A DNA stretch of 64,000 bases, from assembly GCA_943331105.2 (NCBI GenBank), contig CALQKH020000010.1, positions 1-64,000 on the forward strand, read 5' to 3'. This document shows positions 29,640 through 41,295 of the stretch, piece after piece. The position numbers were made by a program, and so were the translations under genes. The DNA comes from Akkermansia muciniphila. GTDB taxonomy: Bacteria; Pseudomonadota; Gammaproteobacteria; Burkholderiales; Burkholderiaceae_C. The notes below the pieces were generated by a model. That model ran no database searches and was not told where the DNA came from. It worked only from the letters and a program-made list of their open reading frames with translations. Positions within the stretch are counted from its first letter, which is position 1. Every line of letters starts with the position of its first letter.

Positions 29640-30566
29640 TCACAGCCCGGTGAACTTGCGCACCAGCGGAAAGTACAAACGGTAGGGCAGCAAGCGCAGC
29701 AACTTGAGCCACAGCGTGAAGCGTTTGGGAAAGTGGATGTCGAACTGTCCTTGGGCCCAGCCCTTGAGCATGTCTTGGGCTGCTTGCTCTGGGCTGATCA
29801 AGGCGGGCATGGTGAATTGGTTTTGCGCCGTGAGTGGCGTGGCCACAAAGCCAGGGTTGACCACGCTCACGCCAATGCCCTGGTCTTGCAAGTCCATGTA
29901 CAGGGTCTCGGCCAAATGCGTGAGGGCCGCTTTGGTGGGGCCATAGGCCAAACCGTTGGGCAGCCCGCGCCAACCGGCCACGCTGCTGAGCAAACTGATG
30001 TGACCGCTTTGGCGTGCCAGCATGCCGGGCAGCACCGCACTGAGAACTTGCAAAGCGCCTTGGTAATTGACCTTGTCGTGTTGCAACAAGTCGTCCAGAT
30101 CGATGGCTGTGGCGCGTTGGGCGCGGTAATAGCCTGCCGCATAAACCACCAGGTCCAGCGGCCCTTCGGCTTGCAGGGCTTGGGCGGTGGCTTGCACTTG
30201 CTCTGGGTCGCTCACATCGAGCGCACGCCATTGCACGTGCGCATCTTGGGCGGCCCAGTCCAGCACAGCTTGTGGGTTGCGTGCCGAGACGATCACGTGG
30301 GCACCCGCCGTGCGCAGTGCTTGGGCACAAGCCAGGCCAATGCCGGTGGAGGCGCCGACCAACCAGACTCGGCGACCTTGCCAATCGGTCATGGGGGTGT
30401 TCAGTTGCAGCCAGCTGCGTGGCGTGGGTTGGGTGTTCGATGGTGCGACACCCGTGGTTTGCGGACCGACTTTGGGTATGGCCGTGTTGGTCTGCAGCGA
30501 GGCATTCGTCAGCACCGCGCCCATGGCGTTCAGTCCCGTGTTGGAGGGGTTGGGGTTCATGCGCAT
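29640..30566 (-). CDS. Short-chain dehydrogenase/reductase
   Basis: RRVWLVGASTGIGLACA Rossmann motif, YGPTKAALTHLAETL catalytic YxxxK. Start by TGATG overlap with DUF3833 stop; ATG at 30392 is an alternative. Confidence 0.85.
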   Translation of the reverse strand: MRMNPNPSNTGLNAMGAVLTNASLQTNTAIPKVGPQTTGVAPSNTQPTPRSWLQLNTPMTDWQGRRVWLVGASTGIGLACAQALRTAGAHVIVSARNPQAVLDWAAQDAHVQWRALDVSDPEQVQATAQALQAEGPLDLVVYAAGYYRAQRATAIDLDDLLQHDKVNYQGALQVLSAVLPGMLARQSGHISLLSSVAGWRGLPNGLAYGPTKAALTHLAETLYMDLQDQGIGVSVVNPGFVATPLTAQNQFTMPALISPEQAAQDMLKGWAQGQFDIHFPKRFTLWLKLLRLLPYRLYFPLVRKFTGL

Positions 30567-31195
30567 CAACCCGGCTTGGCCGCCAAAGGCGTGCGCCGCG
30601 TGAAAGACAGAGTGACCTCGCCCAGTTTCACGCCCCATTTGCTCATGGTGGCTTTGTTGAGCATGACGCGGTCGTCCATCAAGAACATCCAGTCGTCAAA
30701 ATCGACGTTCCACACCCGACCATCGACGGGCAATGCCAAGGTATAGCCCCAGCGAAACGCGTTGCCGCTGACTTGGCCCCGGGCCTCGCCCACCACATCG
30801 TCGGCACTGCCCGTGTAAGAGCCGTTGGGTCCGGCTTTGAGCCGCCAGATGCGGCGCTGCGTCGTGCCGTCCGAATACACAAAGGCTTCGTCCAGCACGC
30901 CTTCGTCGCCATTCCAGCTGCAATCCATGACCACGGTGAAGCGTTTGACCACTTGGCCGCTGCGGTCGGTGAACACACCCCAAGCGTCGATGGTGCCGGT
31001 GAAATAAGTGCGCAAATCCAGGACGGGCTTTTCCTGGGCGTAGTTTTGCACTTGGGGCCCGGCGCAGCTGGCCAAAAAGGGCGTGCTCGCCACCATGGAC
31101 AAAGCGCCCAAGCGAGTCAAAGCTGTGCGGCGGTGGATCATGGCGTTTGGATGGCGCATGGAGGACTCCCGTTGTCTACATTCAAAGCGGCTCAT
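30566..31195 (-). CDS. DUF3833 family lipoprotein
   Basis: Lipobox LASC; YFTGTIDAWGVFTDRSGQVVKRFTVVMDCSWNGDEGVLDEAFVYSDG. Confidence 0.83.
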   Translation of the reverse strand: MSRFECRQRESSMRHPNAMIHRRTALTRLGALSMVASTPFLASCAGPQVQNYAQEKPVLDLRTYFTGTIDAWGVFTDRSGQVVKRFTVVMDCSWNGDEGVLDEAFVYSDGTTQRRIWRLKAGPNGSYTGSADDVVGEARGQVSGNAFRWGYTLALPVDGRVWNVDFDDWMFLMDDRVMLNKATMSKWGVKLGEVTLSFTRRTPLAAKPG

Positions 31196-32520
31196 GCCGA
31201 AGGGTGGGCCCGTGCGGGCCCCAAAATCAAATCAGGCTGGCGCATCAGGCTGGCGTACAAAGCCAAGCCGGCCAACAACTTGAGCACGCAAGGCAGCAAG
31301 CCATAGGCCAGGCCCAGCGCCATCACAGCATCGGCATCTTGCTGGCCTGGCGCATAGCCCCACAGGCCCAGCAAAGGCAGCGACAGCCCGGCGGCCAAAG
31401 CCAAATTGAGCTTGGTGGCCAGATTCCACCAGCCCATGAAAGCGCCATCAGTGCGGCCGCGCTCGCCGCAGCGGTCGATCAATTGGTTGAGCAAAGCCCC
31501 GGGGACTGTGAGGTCTGCGCCCAGCGCCATGCCCGACAAGGCACACACCACCAAAAACCCGGTGGTGTCGCCCGCACCCAGCGTGATGACACTCACAAAA
31601 GCCAGCACCGACAAAGTCATGCCGGTGGCCCAAGTGCGCAGCAGACCGATGCGGTCAATCACCTTGAGCCACAGCGGAAACGACAGTGCCCCGGCGGCAA
31701 AATACAAACCCAGAAACAAAGGCTCCATGGCCTTGGGTGCTTGCAACAGGTCTTGCACAAAAAACAGCACCAGCGTGGCGGGCACGGCGCTGGCCAGCCC
31801 ATTGAGCATGAACACCAACAACAGACGCCGAAAACCGGCGTGCTTCCAAGGCTGCCAAAGGCTGCTGGCTTCATGGCGGGTTGCCACCGTGGCTATCGCG
31901 GGTTCAGCGTTTTGGGCGGTGCGCTGCCAAGTGATCAAACCCAGCGCCAGCATCACGACCAGCAATAGGGTGGTCAGCTCCCAGCCCCAAATCGCGGGCA
32001 GAGCCGACGCCAGCAACACACCCACCAAAGCAAAACCTTCGCGCCAAGCCACCCAGCGGCTTTGCGCAATACCGCCGCCGCCTTGCCGCGCTGCCCAAGC
32101 TTGGTGCAAGATGCCCAAGCCGCTGTAGGCCAAGTGGCTGAGCGTCAAGGCGCAGCCCACCCACCACAACAAGCCTGCAGACGACAAAGACGCTGCTGGC
32201 GGGAAAAACAGCGCTGCAAAGCCCAGCGCCACCACCGTGGCCAGCAGCAAGGCCGCGATCCACACCGCCTGCCAAGAGTGGCGGTACAAACGGTCGCCAA
32301 AGCGGCCCAGCCAAGGGTCCACCACCGCATCGATGCTGCGGCTCAGCAAGAGCACCGCGCCCAGTGCCGCCAGAGGCACGCCGTACTGCTGGGCATACAG
32401 GTTGGGCAAATGCACATACACCGGCAAAGCCACAAACGCCAAAGGCAAGCCCAGCAAGCCATAGGCTGCCGAGGTCTTGCGCTGCACAGCGCTGGGGTTC
32501 AACGGGGCCATGTCATTCAT
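31192..32520 (-). CDS. MFS transporter
   Basis: Twelve-TM-like hydrophobic pattern; GLPLAFVALPVYVHLPNLYAQQYGVPLAALGAVLLLSRSIDAVVDPWLG. Confidence 0.82.
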   Translation of the reverse strand: MNDMAPLNPSAVQRKTSAAYGLLGLPLAFVALPVYVHLPNLYAQQYGVPLAALGAVLLLSRSIDAVVDPWLGRFGDRLYRHSWQAVWIAALLLATVVALGFAALFFPPAASLSSAGLLWWVGCALTLSHLAYSGLGILHQAWAARQGGGGIAQSRWVAWREGFALVGVLLASALPAIWGWELTTLLLVVMLALGLITWQRTAQNAEPAIATVATRHEASSLWQPWKHAGFRRLLLVFMLNGLASAVPATLVLFFVQDLLQAPKAMEPLFLGLYFAAGALSFPLWLKVIDRIGLLRTWATGMTLSVLAFVSVITLGAGDTTGFLVVCALSGMALGADLTVPGALLNQLIDRCGERGRTDGAFMGWWNLATKLNLALAAGLSLPLLGLWGYAPGQQDADAVMALGLAYGLLPCVLKLLAGLALYASLMRQPDLILGPARAHPSA

Positions 32521-33131
32521 GGTTGCAGGCCTTGCAACAGTTGCGCACGCATCTTGGGCTCAGAGGTGCGTTCGTCGAGCCATATGCCAAAAAACAAACG
32601 CGCGAAATTGACGTCCTTGACGGCGCCAACGCGTTGGCCATTGACCCAAAATTCGGCCCCTTCACCGGGCAGATTGACGCCTGTGATGCGTTCTCCTGCG
32701 CTCACGTTGGGAAAGATCTCGCGCATGGCCGCCAGCCAAGCTTGCGCTTGTGCATCGGTGAAGCTGCCCACGCGCCGCATCTCGTCAATCGAACGGCTGG
32801 CAATGGCCGAGCCCTCCAGTTTGCGCAGGTATTGCAGCTCCAGAGCAAAGGCTTGTTGCATGGCCTGACTGTGCCGAAAACCACGGGGTGTCCACAACCT
32901 GGCGTCGTACACCTCAAACCCCCAGACCCGCAAGCGCACCGGCGCGGTGGGTACCACACCGCCCAAGCCCGCCAATTCGGGGCGGCTGAAGGCGGCGTTG
33001 GGGCTGGCCACGCTGGTGCTTTGCGCTTGAGCTGCGCCCAACAAGCCACCCCACAAGACCAGGAAAAAACCGTGTCGCCAGCCTTGCTGCAGCAGCCAGG
33101 ACATGGCGCGGGTTGTCATTGAGGTGTGCAT
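32517..33131 (-). CDS. Chalcone isomerase-like protein
   Basis: LRVWGFEVYDARLWTPRGF...FALELQYLRKLEGSAIASRSIDEMRR. Confidence 0.82.
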   Translation of the reverse strand: MHTSMTTRAMSWLLQQGWRHGFFLVLWGGLLGAAQAQSTSVASPNAAFSRPELAGLGGVVPTAPVRLRVWGFEVYDARLWTPRGFRHSQAMQQAFALELQYLRKLEGSAIASRSIDEMRRVGSFTDAQAQAWLAAMREIFPNVSAGERITGVNLPGEGAEFWVNGQRVGAVKDVNFARLFFGIWLDERTSEPKMRAQLLQGLQP

Positions 33132-33136
33132 GGGTT

Positions 33137-34407
33137 TTAGCCGGGTTTGGCCAAGGTGAACTGCACCACGTCGATGTTGGCTTCATCGAACGCGGCTTCG
33201 CAATACGCCAGATAAAAGGACCACAAGCGGATGAAGCGGTCGTCAAATTTCAGTGTGCGCACGGTGTCCAGTTGGGACATGAAGCTCTCGCGCCAGCGGC
33301 GCAGGGTCTCGGCGTAATCGGGGCCGAAGTTCAGCTCGTCCACCACCTGCAGCCCCGCCGCTTGCGCTTGCTTGCGGAACTCGCTCGGGCTGGGCAAGCA
33401 GCCCCCTGGAAAGATGTACTGTTGGATGAAGTCGGTCGATTGCAAGTAGCGCTCAAAAAAGCGGTCGTCGATCGTGATGCTTTGCACGCAGGCACGGCCA
33501 CCGGGCTTGAGCATGCGGCTGATGGTTTGAAAATAAGTCGGCCAGTATTCCTGCCCCACCGCCTCGATCATCTCGATCGAGCACACCGCGTCGTACGGTC
33601 CGTCGTGGATGTCACGGTAGTCTTGCAGGCGCAAATCGGCGCGCTGCTGCACACCCTGCGATTGCATGCGGGCATTGGCAAAAGCCAGCTGCTCGGTGGA
33701 CAAGGTCACACCTGTGATGTGGGCTCCAAACTCGGTGGTGGCGGCCTCGGCCAATGCGCCCCAGCCGCAGCCGATCTCCAGCACGCGGTCGCCGGGCTTG
33801 GCATTCACCATGCGCAGGGCGCGGCGCACCTTGGCTTTTTGGGCGTCGGCCATGTCTTGGCTGTGGTCGCCTTCGAACCAGGCCGACGAGTAGTTCATCG
33901 TGCCGTCCAGCCACAGCTCGTAAAACGCATTGCCCAGGTCGTAATGGGCGTGGATGTTTTTGCGGCTGTTGCTGCGGTTGTTGCGGTTGAGCAAGTGCTT
34001 GATGCGGTAGAACAAGCGCCCCAACCAGTGGCCATAAATCGCGCTCTCGATGTGGTCGCGGTTGGCAATGGTCAGGCGAAGCAAGGCGGCCAAATCGGGC
34101 GTGGTCCAGTCGCCGGCCATGTAGCCCTCGGCAAAACCAATGTCACCCGATTTCAGCACCTCGGCGCACATCTCCCAACGGTGGATATGCAAGGCGGCAA
34201 AAGGGGCCTCGTGCGTGCCAAAGACCTGGAGGTTGCCGTCGGGTGCGTGCACCGTGAGCGTGCCAATCTTCAGGCGCGTCAAAAGACTCAACAAGCGTGC
34301 AGCGGCTTTGGGCAGGCTGGCATGCGAAATGGTGGTGGTGCGGTGGCCCAAGGCTTGGGCGTGGTCGGCAGTCTTCATGGAGGGTGGCATCCGGTGGGTT
34401 CCAGTGT

Positions 34408-34411
<4 letters not shown>
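33137..34411 (-). CDS. Cyclopropane-fatty-acyl-phospholipid synthase family methyltransferase
   Basis: HYDLGNAFYELWLDGTMNYSSAWFEG, VLEIGCGWGALAEAA, SIEMIEAVGQEYW. Confidence 0.92.
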
Positions 34412-35195
<784 letters not shown>

Positions 35196-35199
<4 letters not shown>

Positions 35200-36539
35200 G
35201 CGGCCAGTCTGTCCTGAACAGGGCTGGCCTGTTCGTGGATCAGTTTGAGCAAAGCGCGGCCCACTTGCAGGCCCGATTTCAGGCCGTCTTCGTGAAAGCC
35301 ATAACCCGTCCATGCCCCGGCATACCAGCTGTGCTGTTGGCCTTGCAGCAAGGGCAAGCGCTTTTGCGCCTCGATGGCGGCCAAATCAAACACAGGGTGG
35401 GCGTAATCGTATTCGCCCACGATGGTGGCCGGATCGATGTCGTGCAAAGGGTTGAGAGAGACCACCACGGGTTGCGCAAACGGGATGCGTTGCAAACGGT
35501 TGAGCAGGTAATGCAGGCACACCCTTGAAGACTCGCGCTCGCTGCTGGCGGCGCGTTCGTAATTCCACGCGGCCCAGGTCTTGGGGTTGGCGGGCAGCAC
35601 GCTGGCGTCAGTGTGCAACACGGCACGGTTGTCCTGGTAGCGAATGGCCCCCAGCAGGCTGCGTTCTTCACCAGACGCCTCACGCAGCATGCTCAACGCT
35701 TGGTCGGTGTGGGTGGCGATGACCACTTGGTCAAAACGCTCTGCATGGCCGTCGGTGATGACGCGCACGCCTTGTGCGTCGCGTTCGATCAAGCGCACGG
35801 GGGTGTTCAGGCGCTTGTCGTGCACACCCGCCAAAATTTTCTCGACGTAGTGGCGGGCACCGCCCACCACGCTGAACCACTGCGGGCGGTTGGTCACCTG
35901 AATCAGGCCATGGTTGTGGCAAAACCGGATCATGGTCGCCACCGGGAATTGCAGCATCTGGTCGGTTGGACAACTCCAGATGCAGCCCAGCATGGGCAAG
36001 AAATACCAATCGCGAAACGGCTCGCTGAATTGGTGCGTACGCAAAAAATCCGACAGTGGCTGCTGCAGCTCTTTTTCGCGCTGTTCTTTGGCGATGCGGG
36101 TGCACAGGGCGTTGAAGCGCACCACATCCAGCAACATGCGCCAAAAACGCGGGTTGACCAAGTTGCTGCGCTGCGCGAACACGCTGTTCAGATCGGTGCC
36201 GCTCCACTCCAGGGTTTTGCCGTTCAGAGCGCCCGGCACCTTGACCGAAAACGACATGTCGGACGGCGCAGTCTCGACATTCAATTCAGCAAACAAGTTG
36301 ATCAGGTTGGGGTAGGTGCGCTCGTTGAACACCAAAAAACCCGTGTCCACGCCGTGCGTGACCGTGCCTTGCGGTGTGGGCAGCGTGATGTCCACCGTGT
36401 GGGTGTGGCCGCCAAAATAGTCTCCCGCCTCGAACACGGTGATGTCGGCTTGGTCTTTCAGGGTGTGGGCCACGGCCAGGCCGGAAATGCCCGAGCCCAC
36501 AATCGCCAGTTTCATGCGTGGCTTCGCTGTGGGGCTCAT
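35196..36539 (-). CDS. FAD-dependent amine-oxidase-like oxidoreductase
   Basis: MKLAIVGSGISGLAVAHTLKDQADITVFEAGDYFGGHTHTV dinucleotide-binding motif; partner of CFA/DUF1365 genes. Confidence 0.9.
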
Positions 36540-37147
36540 GGCTTGGCCTTCAGGGCTTTGTCGATAGCCGACACCAAGGTCTTGCTCTCAGGGCCGGTCA
36601 TGCTGCTGTACTGTTCAATCACCTTGCCATCACGGCCGATCAGGTATTTGTGAAAGTTCCAGCGGGGTTTTTGGCCGGTTTGTACGCTCAGCTGTTTGAA
36701 AAAGGGAGCCGCGCCATCGCCCGTCACTTGGGTTTTGGTGAACATCGGGAACTTGACGCCAAAGGTGCTTTCACAAAACGCGGCGATGTCTTTGTTGCTG
36801 CCTTTTTCTTGTGAAAAGTCATTGGATGGAAAGCCCAGCACCACCAAGCCCTGGTCTTTGTATTGGGTGTTCAGGTTTTCAAGTCCCTTGTACTGGGAGG
36901 TGAAACCGCAAAAACTGGCGGTGTTGACCACCAACACCACTTTGCCTGCGTATTGGCACAGCGATTGGGGCTTTTCATCTTGGAGCCGGTCAAACGTGTG
37001 GTTCAAGAGGGCAGGGCACGCGACTTTGTCAGGGCTTGAGGTGGTGTTGGGGCTGGCCAAAGCGGCTTCCATGCCCAGACCCAGCACGGCGGCCACCAGC
37101 GCCAGCAAGAGATTGCCACCCCATTGTTTGACCCATGAGTGATTCAT
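36536..37147 (-). CDS. Glutathione peroxidase (Cys type) with N-terminal signal sequence
   Basis: VVLVVNTASFCGFTSQYKGLENLNTQYKDQGLVVLGFPSNDF; RWNFHKYLIGRDG. Confidence 0.9.
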   Translation of the reverse strand: MNHSWVKQWGGNLLLALVAAVLGLGMEAALASPNTTSSPDKVACPALLNHTFDRLQDEKPQSLCQYAGKVVLVVNTASFCGFTSQYKGLENLNTQYKDQGLVVLGFPSNDFSQEKGSNKDIAAFCESTFGVKFPMFTKTQVTGDGAAPFFKQLSVQTGQKPRWNFHKYLIGRDGKVIEQYSSMTGPESKTLVSAIDKALKAKP

Positions 37148-37234
37148 TTGCACTTTTAATTCCATTTTGTGACTGATCAGTTTAAACTTGTTTGGCCCTA
37201 TTGTCACGCCAGCCCTTTGCGATTGGAAAAATGA

Positions 37235-37468
37235 ATGCCCAAACCCTCTGGTTTTAAGGGAAACAAACAGGATTTGCCGCAAAAACCCTGTGTGGTTTGC
37301 GGCCGCGCCATGAGCTGGCGCAAAAGCTGGGCCAAAAACTGGGACAAGGTGCTGTACTGCAGCGACCGATGCCGGGCCGACAAACCCAAGAACTCCAACG
37401 CGGGTCCCACTCCAGCGACCCCCACCCTCACACCCACACCCTCACCGCGCAAGAAAGTCTCTGCATGA
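37235..37468 (+). CDS. DUF2256 zinc-ribbon-like protein
   Basis: PQKPCVVCGRAMSWRKSWAKNWDKVLYCSDRCRADK. Confidence 0.88.
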   Translation: MPKPSGFKGNKQDLPQKPCVVCGRAMSWRKSWAKNWDKVLYCSDRCRADKPKNSNAGPTPATPTLTPTPSPRKKVSA

Positions 37469-39003
37469 CACGCCACCTGATCTTGGTGTTGGGTGACCAG
37501 CTCGGATGGGACAACCCGGCTTTGGCCGACTTTGACCCCAACCAAGACCGCTTGTTGATGATCGAAGCGGACAGCGAAGCCGACGAAGTCTGGAACCATA
37601 AAGCGCGAATTGCTATTTTTTTGTCGGGCATGCGGCACTTTGCCAACGAAGCGCACCGCCGCAAAATGCCCTTTACTTATATGAAGGTCGACGACAAGGC
37701 CTTGCCCGCTGACTTTGCCGGTCGCTTGGCCCATGCCTTGCAAGAGCACCGCCCCCAAGCCCTGGTGGTCATGGAAGCCGGGGCTTGGCGCATGGAACGG
37801 CTCATCGAAGATGCCGCCGATCACGCCCAAGTGCTGCTGCGCTGGGTGAACGACACCCACTTTATGTGCAGCCGCGCCGAGTTTGCCAAGTGGGCGGGCG
37901 ACAAGAAAGAGCTGCGCCTAGAGTTCTTTTACCGCGAGATGCGCAAACGGCACGGCATCTTGATGGAAGGGAAAGAACCCATTGGAGGCCAATGGAACTT
38001 TGATGCCGAGAACCGCAAAGGTTTTGGTGCCAAAGGCCCGGGCACCGTGCCGCCACCCGCTCGCTTTGCGCCCGACAGCGTCACGCAAGACGTGATCGAC
38101 TTGGTCAACACACGCTTTGCCCAGCACCCCGGCACGCTTGACCATTTCGCTTGGGCCGTGACCCGCGAAGACGCGCTCGTGGCACTGCAGCACTTTGTGG
38201 ACCAGCGCCTCGAAAACTTTGGCGCGTGGCAAGACGCCATGTGGACCACGCTGCCTTTTGGCTGGCACGCGCTGGTGGGCAGCAGCTTGAACCTGCATTT
38301 GCTCCACCCGCGTGAGGTGATTGCCGCGGCCGAGCAGGCTTATCATGCACGCGGCTTGCCGCTGGCCAGCGTCGAGGGCTTCATCCGCCAGGTGCTGGGT
38401 TGGCGCGAGTTCATTCGAGGGGTGTACTGGCTGGACATGCCGCACATGGCCGAGGCCAACCACTACGGCCACACCCGCGATTTGCCCAAGTGGTATTGGA
38501 CGGGCAACACCCACATGGCCTGCATGCAGGCCACCATTGGGCAAAGCCTGCAGCATGGTTATGCGCACCACATCCAGCGCCTCATGGTCACCGGGCAGTT
38601 TGCGGTGCTGGCGGGTTTGTCGCCGCAGCAGGTCAGTGCTTGGTACCGCGCCATGTATGTGGACGCGGTGGAGTGGGTGGAAACGCCCAACACCTTAGGC
38701 ATGGCCCTGCACGCCAACGGCGGGCGCTTCACCAGCAAACCCTATGTGGCCAGCGGTCAGTACGTCAGCCGCATGAGCAACTACTGCAAAGGCTGTCGTT
38801 ACCAACCCGAAGTGCGTACCGGCCCCAACGCCTGCCCCATGACCACGTTGTACTGGGACTTTTTGATCCGCCATGAAAAAGACTTTTCAGGCAACCCGCG
38901 CACCGCCCTCATGGTCAAGCATGTGGGCAAGATGAGCGAAGACGATAAGGCGCAAATTCGGCAACAGGCCGATGCCACCCGCGAAGGTCTGGACGGCGTG
39001 TGA
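37465..39003 (+). CDS. Cryptochrome/photolyase-family protein, FeS-BCP (PhrB) type
   Basis: MTRHLILVLGDQLGWDNPAL; C-x2-C-x12-C (YCKGCRYQPEVRTGPNAC) plus upstream Cys in HMACMQATIGQSLQHGYAHHIQRLMV. Confidence 0.9.
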   Translation: MTRHLILVLGDQLGWDNPALADFDPNQDRLLMIEADSEADEVWNHKARIAIFLSGMRHFANEAHRRKMPFTYMKVDDKALPADFAGRLAHALQEHRPQALVVMEAGAWRMERLIEDAADHAQVLLRWVNDTHFMCSRAEFAKWAGDKKELRLEFFYREMRKRHGILMEGKEPIGGQWNFDAENRKGFGAKGPGTVPPPARFAPDSVTQDVIDLVNTRFAQHPGTLDHFAWAVTREDALVALQHFVDQRLENFGAWQDAMWTTLPFGWHALVGSSLNLHLLHPREVIAAAEQAYHARGLPLASVEGFIRQVLGWREFIRGVYWLDMPHMAEANHYGHTRDLPKWYWTGNTHMACMQATIGQSLQHGYAHHIQRLMVTGQFAVLAGLSPQQVSAWYRAMYVDAVEWVETPNTLGMALHANGGRFTSKPYVASGQYVSRMSNYCKGCRYQPEVRTGPNACPMTTLYWDFLIRHEKDFSGNPRTALMVKHVGKMSEDDKAQIRQQADATREGLDGV

Positions 39004-39006
39004 GGC

Positions 39007-40242
<1,236 letters not shown>

Positions 40243-41190
40243 TCAGGCCATTTGTTCTGCGCTGCTTTTGCCGCCATCGCCAAAGCATTGCGCCACCAGC
40301 TCTCGTAACCACTGGTGCCCCGGGTCTTTGTGCAGGCGGGCGTGCCAGAACTGGTGAATGGCACTGCCATCCACGGTCAAAGGCAGGGCGCGGCTAATCA
40401 GTGCAAACGGGCGGGTCACACGCTGCGCAAAGCGCTCAGGCACTGTGGCGATCAGGTCGGAGTGGCTGAGCACATCCCCCAAAGCCACGTAGTGCGGCAC
40501 CGTCAGGCGGATGCGCCTTGGCAAGCCCTGTCGCTCCAGCGCTTCGCTGATGGCCTCGTCGATCCGTCCGTGCCCTGTGCCCGCAGCGATCACCCGCACA
40601 TGGCTGGCAGCGGCAAAGTCGGCGAGTGCCAAACTGGGCGCATGGGCCAGCGGATGGCCTTCGCGCATCAGGCAGACATAGGGCTGGCGAAACAGCGCTT
40701 GCTGGAAGAAGCCCGCTTGCAACTGCGGCAGCAAGCCCAGCGCCAAGTCGGTGCGGCCCGTGGCCATGTCATCGCCCAGGCTGGCGCTGGTCACGGCCAC
40801 CACGTTCAGTGTCACGCCGGGCGCGTTTTGGGACAGCGCGTCCATCAGCACCGGCAGGAAATACATCTCGCCCACGTCGGTCATGGCCAAGCTGAAGCGG
40901 CGCGCGCTGGTGGCCGGGTCAAACGAGGCGCGCACCTGCAGTGCTTGCTGCAGGCCGTCGAGCGCGGTGGCCACAGGTTCGGCCAGCTGCAAGGCATAGG
41001 GCGTGGGCACCATGCCGCCTTGGGTGCGCAAAAACAGGGGGTCGTCCAGGTTGGTGCGCAAACGGCCCAAGGCGCTGCTCACGGCCGGCTGGCTCATGCC
41101 CAGCACCGTGGCCACCGCCGAGACGCGCTTTTCGCGCAGCAGGTGGTGAAACACCAGCAGCAGGTTCAGGTCGAGGCGGGCGAGGTCCAT
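40243..41190 (-). CDS. LysR-type regulator, NahR/NagR-like
   Basis: MDLARLDLNLLLVFHHLLREKRVSAVATVLGMSQPAVSSALGRLRTNLDDPLFLRT; DVGEMYFLPVLMDAL; VRVIAAGTGHG resembles remembered NahR sequence. Confidence 0.88.
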   Translation of the reverse strand: MDLARLDLNLLLVFHHLLREKRVSAVATVLGMSQPAVSSALGRLRTNLDDPLFLRTQGGMVPTPYALQLAEPVATALDGLQQALQVRASFDPATSARRFSLAMTDVGEMYFLPVLMDALSQNAPGVTLNVVAVTSASLGDDMATGRTDLALGLLPQLQAGFFQQALFRQPYVCLMREGHPLAHAPSLALADFAAASHVRVIAAGTGHGRIDEAISEALERQGLPRRIRLTVPHYVALGDVLSHSDLIATVPERFAQRVTRPFALISRALPLTVDGSAIHQFWHARLHKDPGHQWLRELVAQCFGDGGKSSAEQMA

Positions 41191-41209
41191 GGTGTCTTTG
41201 TTATTTGAA

Positions 41210-41251
41210 ATTCGAATAGTGATTATCTTTGAATTTCGATTTACGAAATTC
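41210..41251. promoter_or_regulatory. Operator-like palindromes in the LysR/oxygenase divergent region
   Basis: GAATTTCG-ATTTA-CGAAATTC (41231-41251) and ATTCGAAT (41210-41217). Confidence 0.6.
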
Positions 41252-41295
41252 ATGGGTTTGCGCATGATCCGCATCAAGAATTTCGAGGAGTCTCC

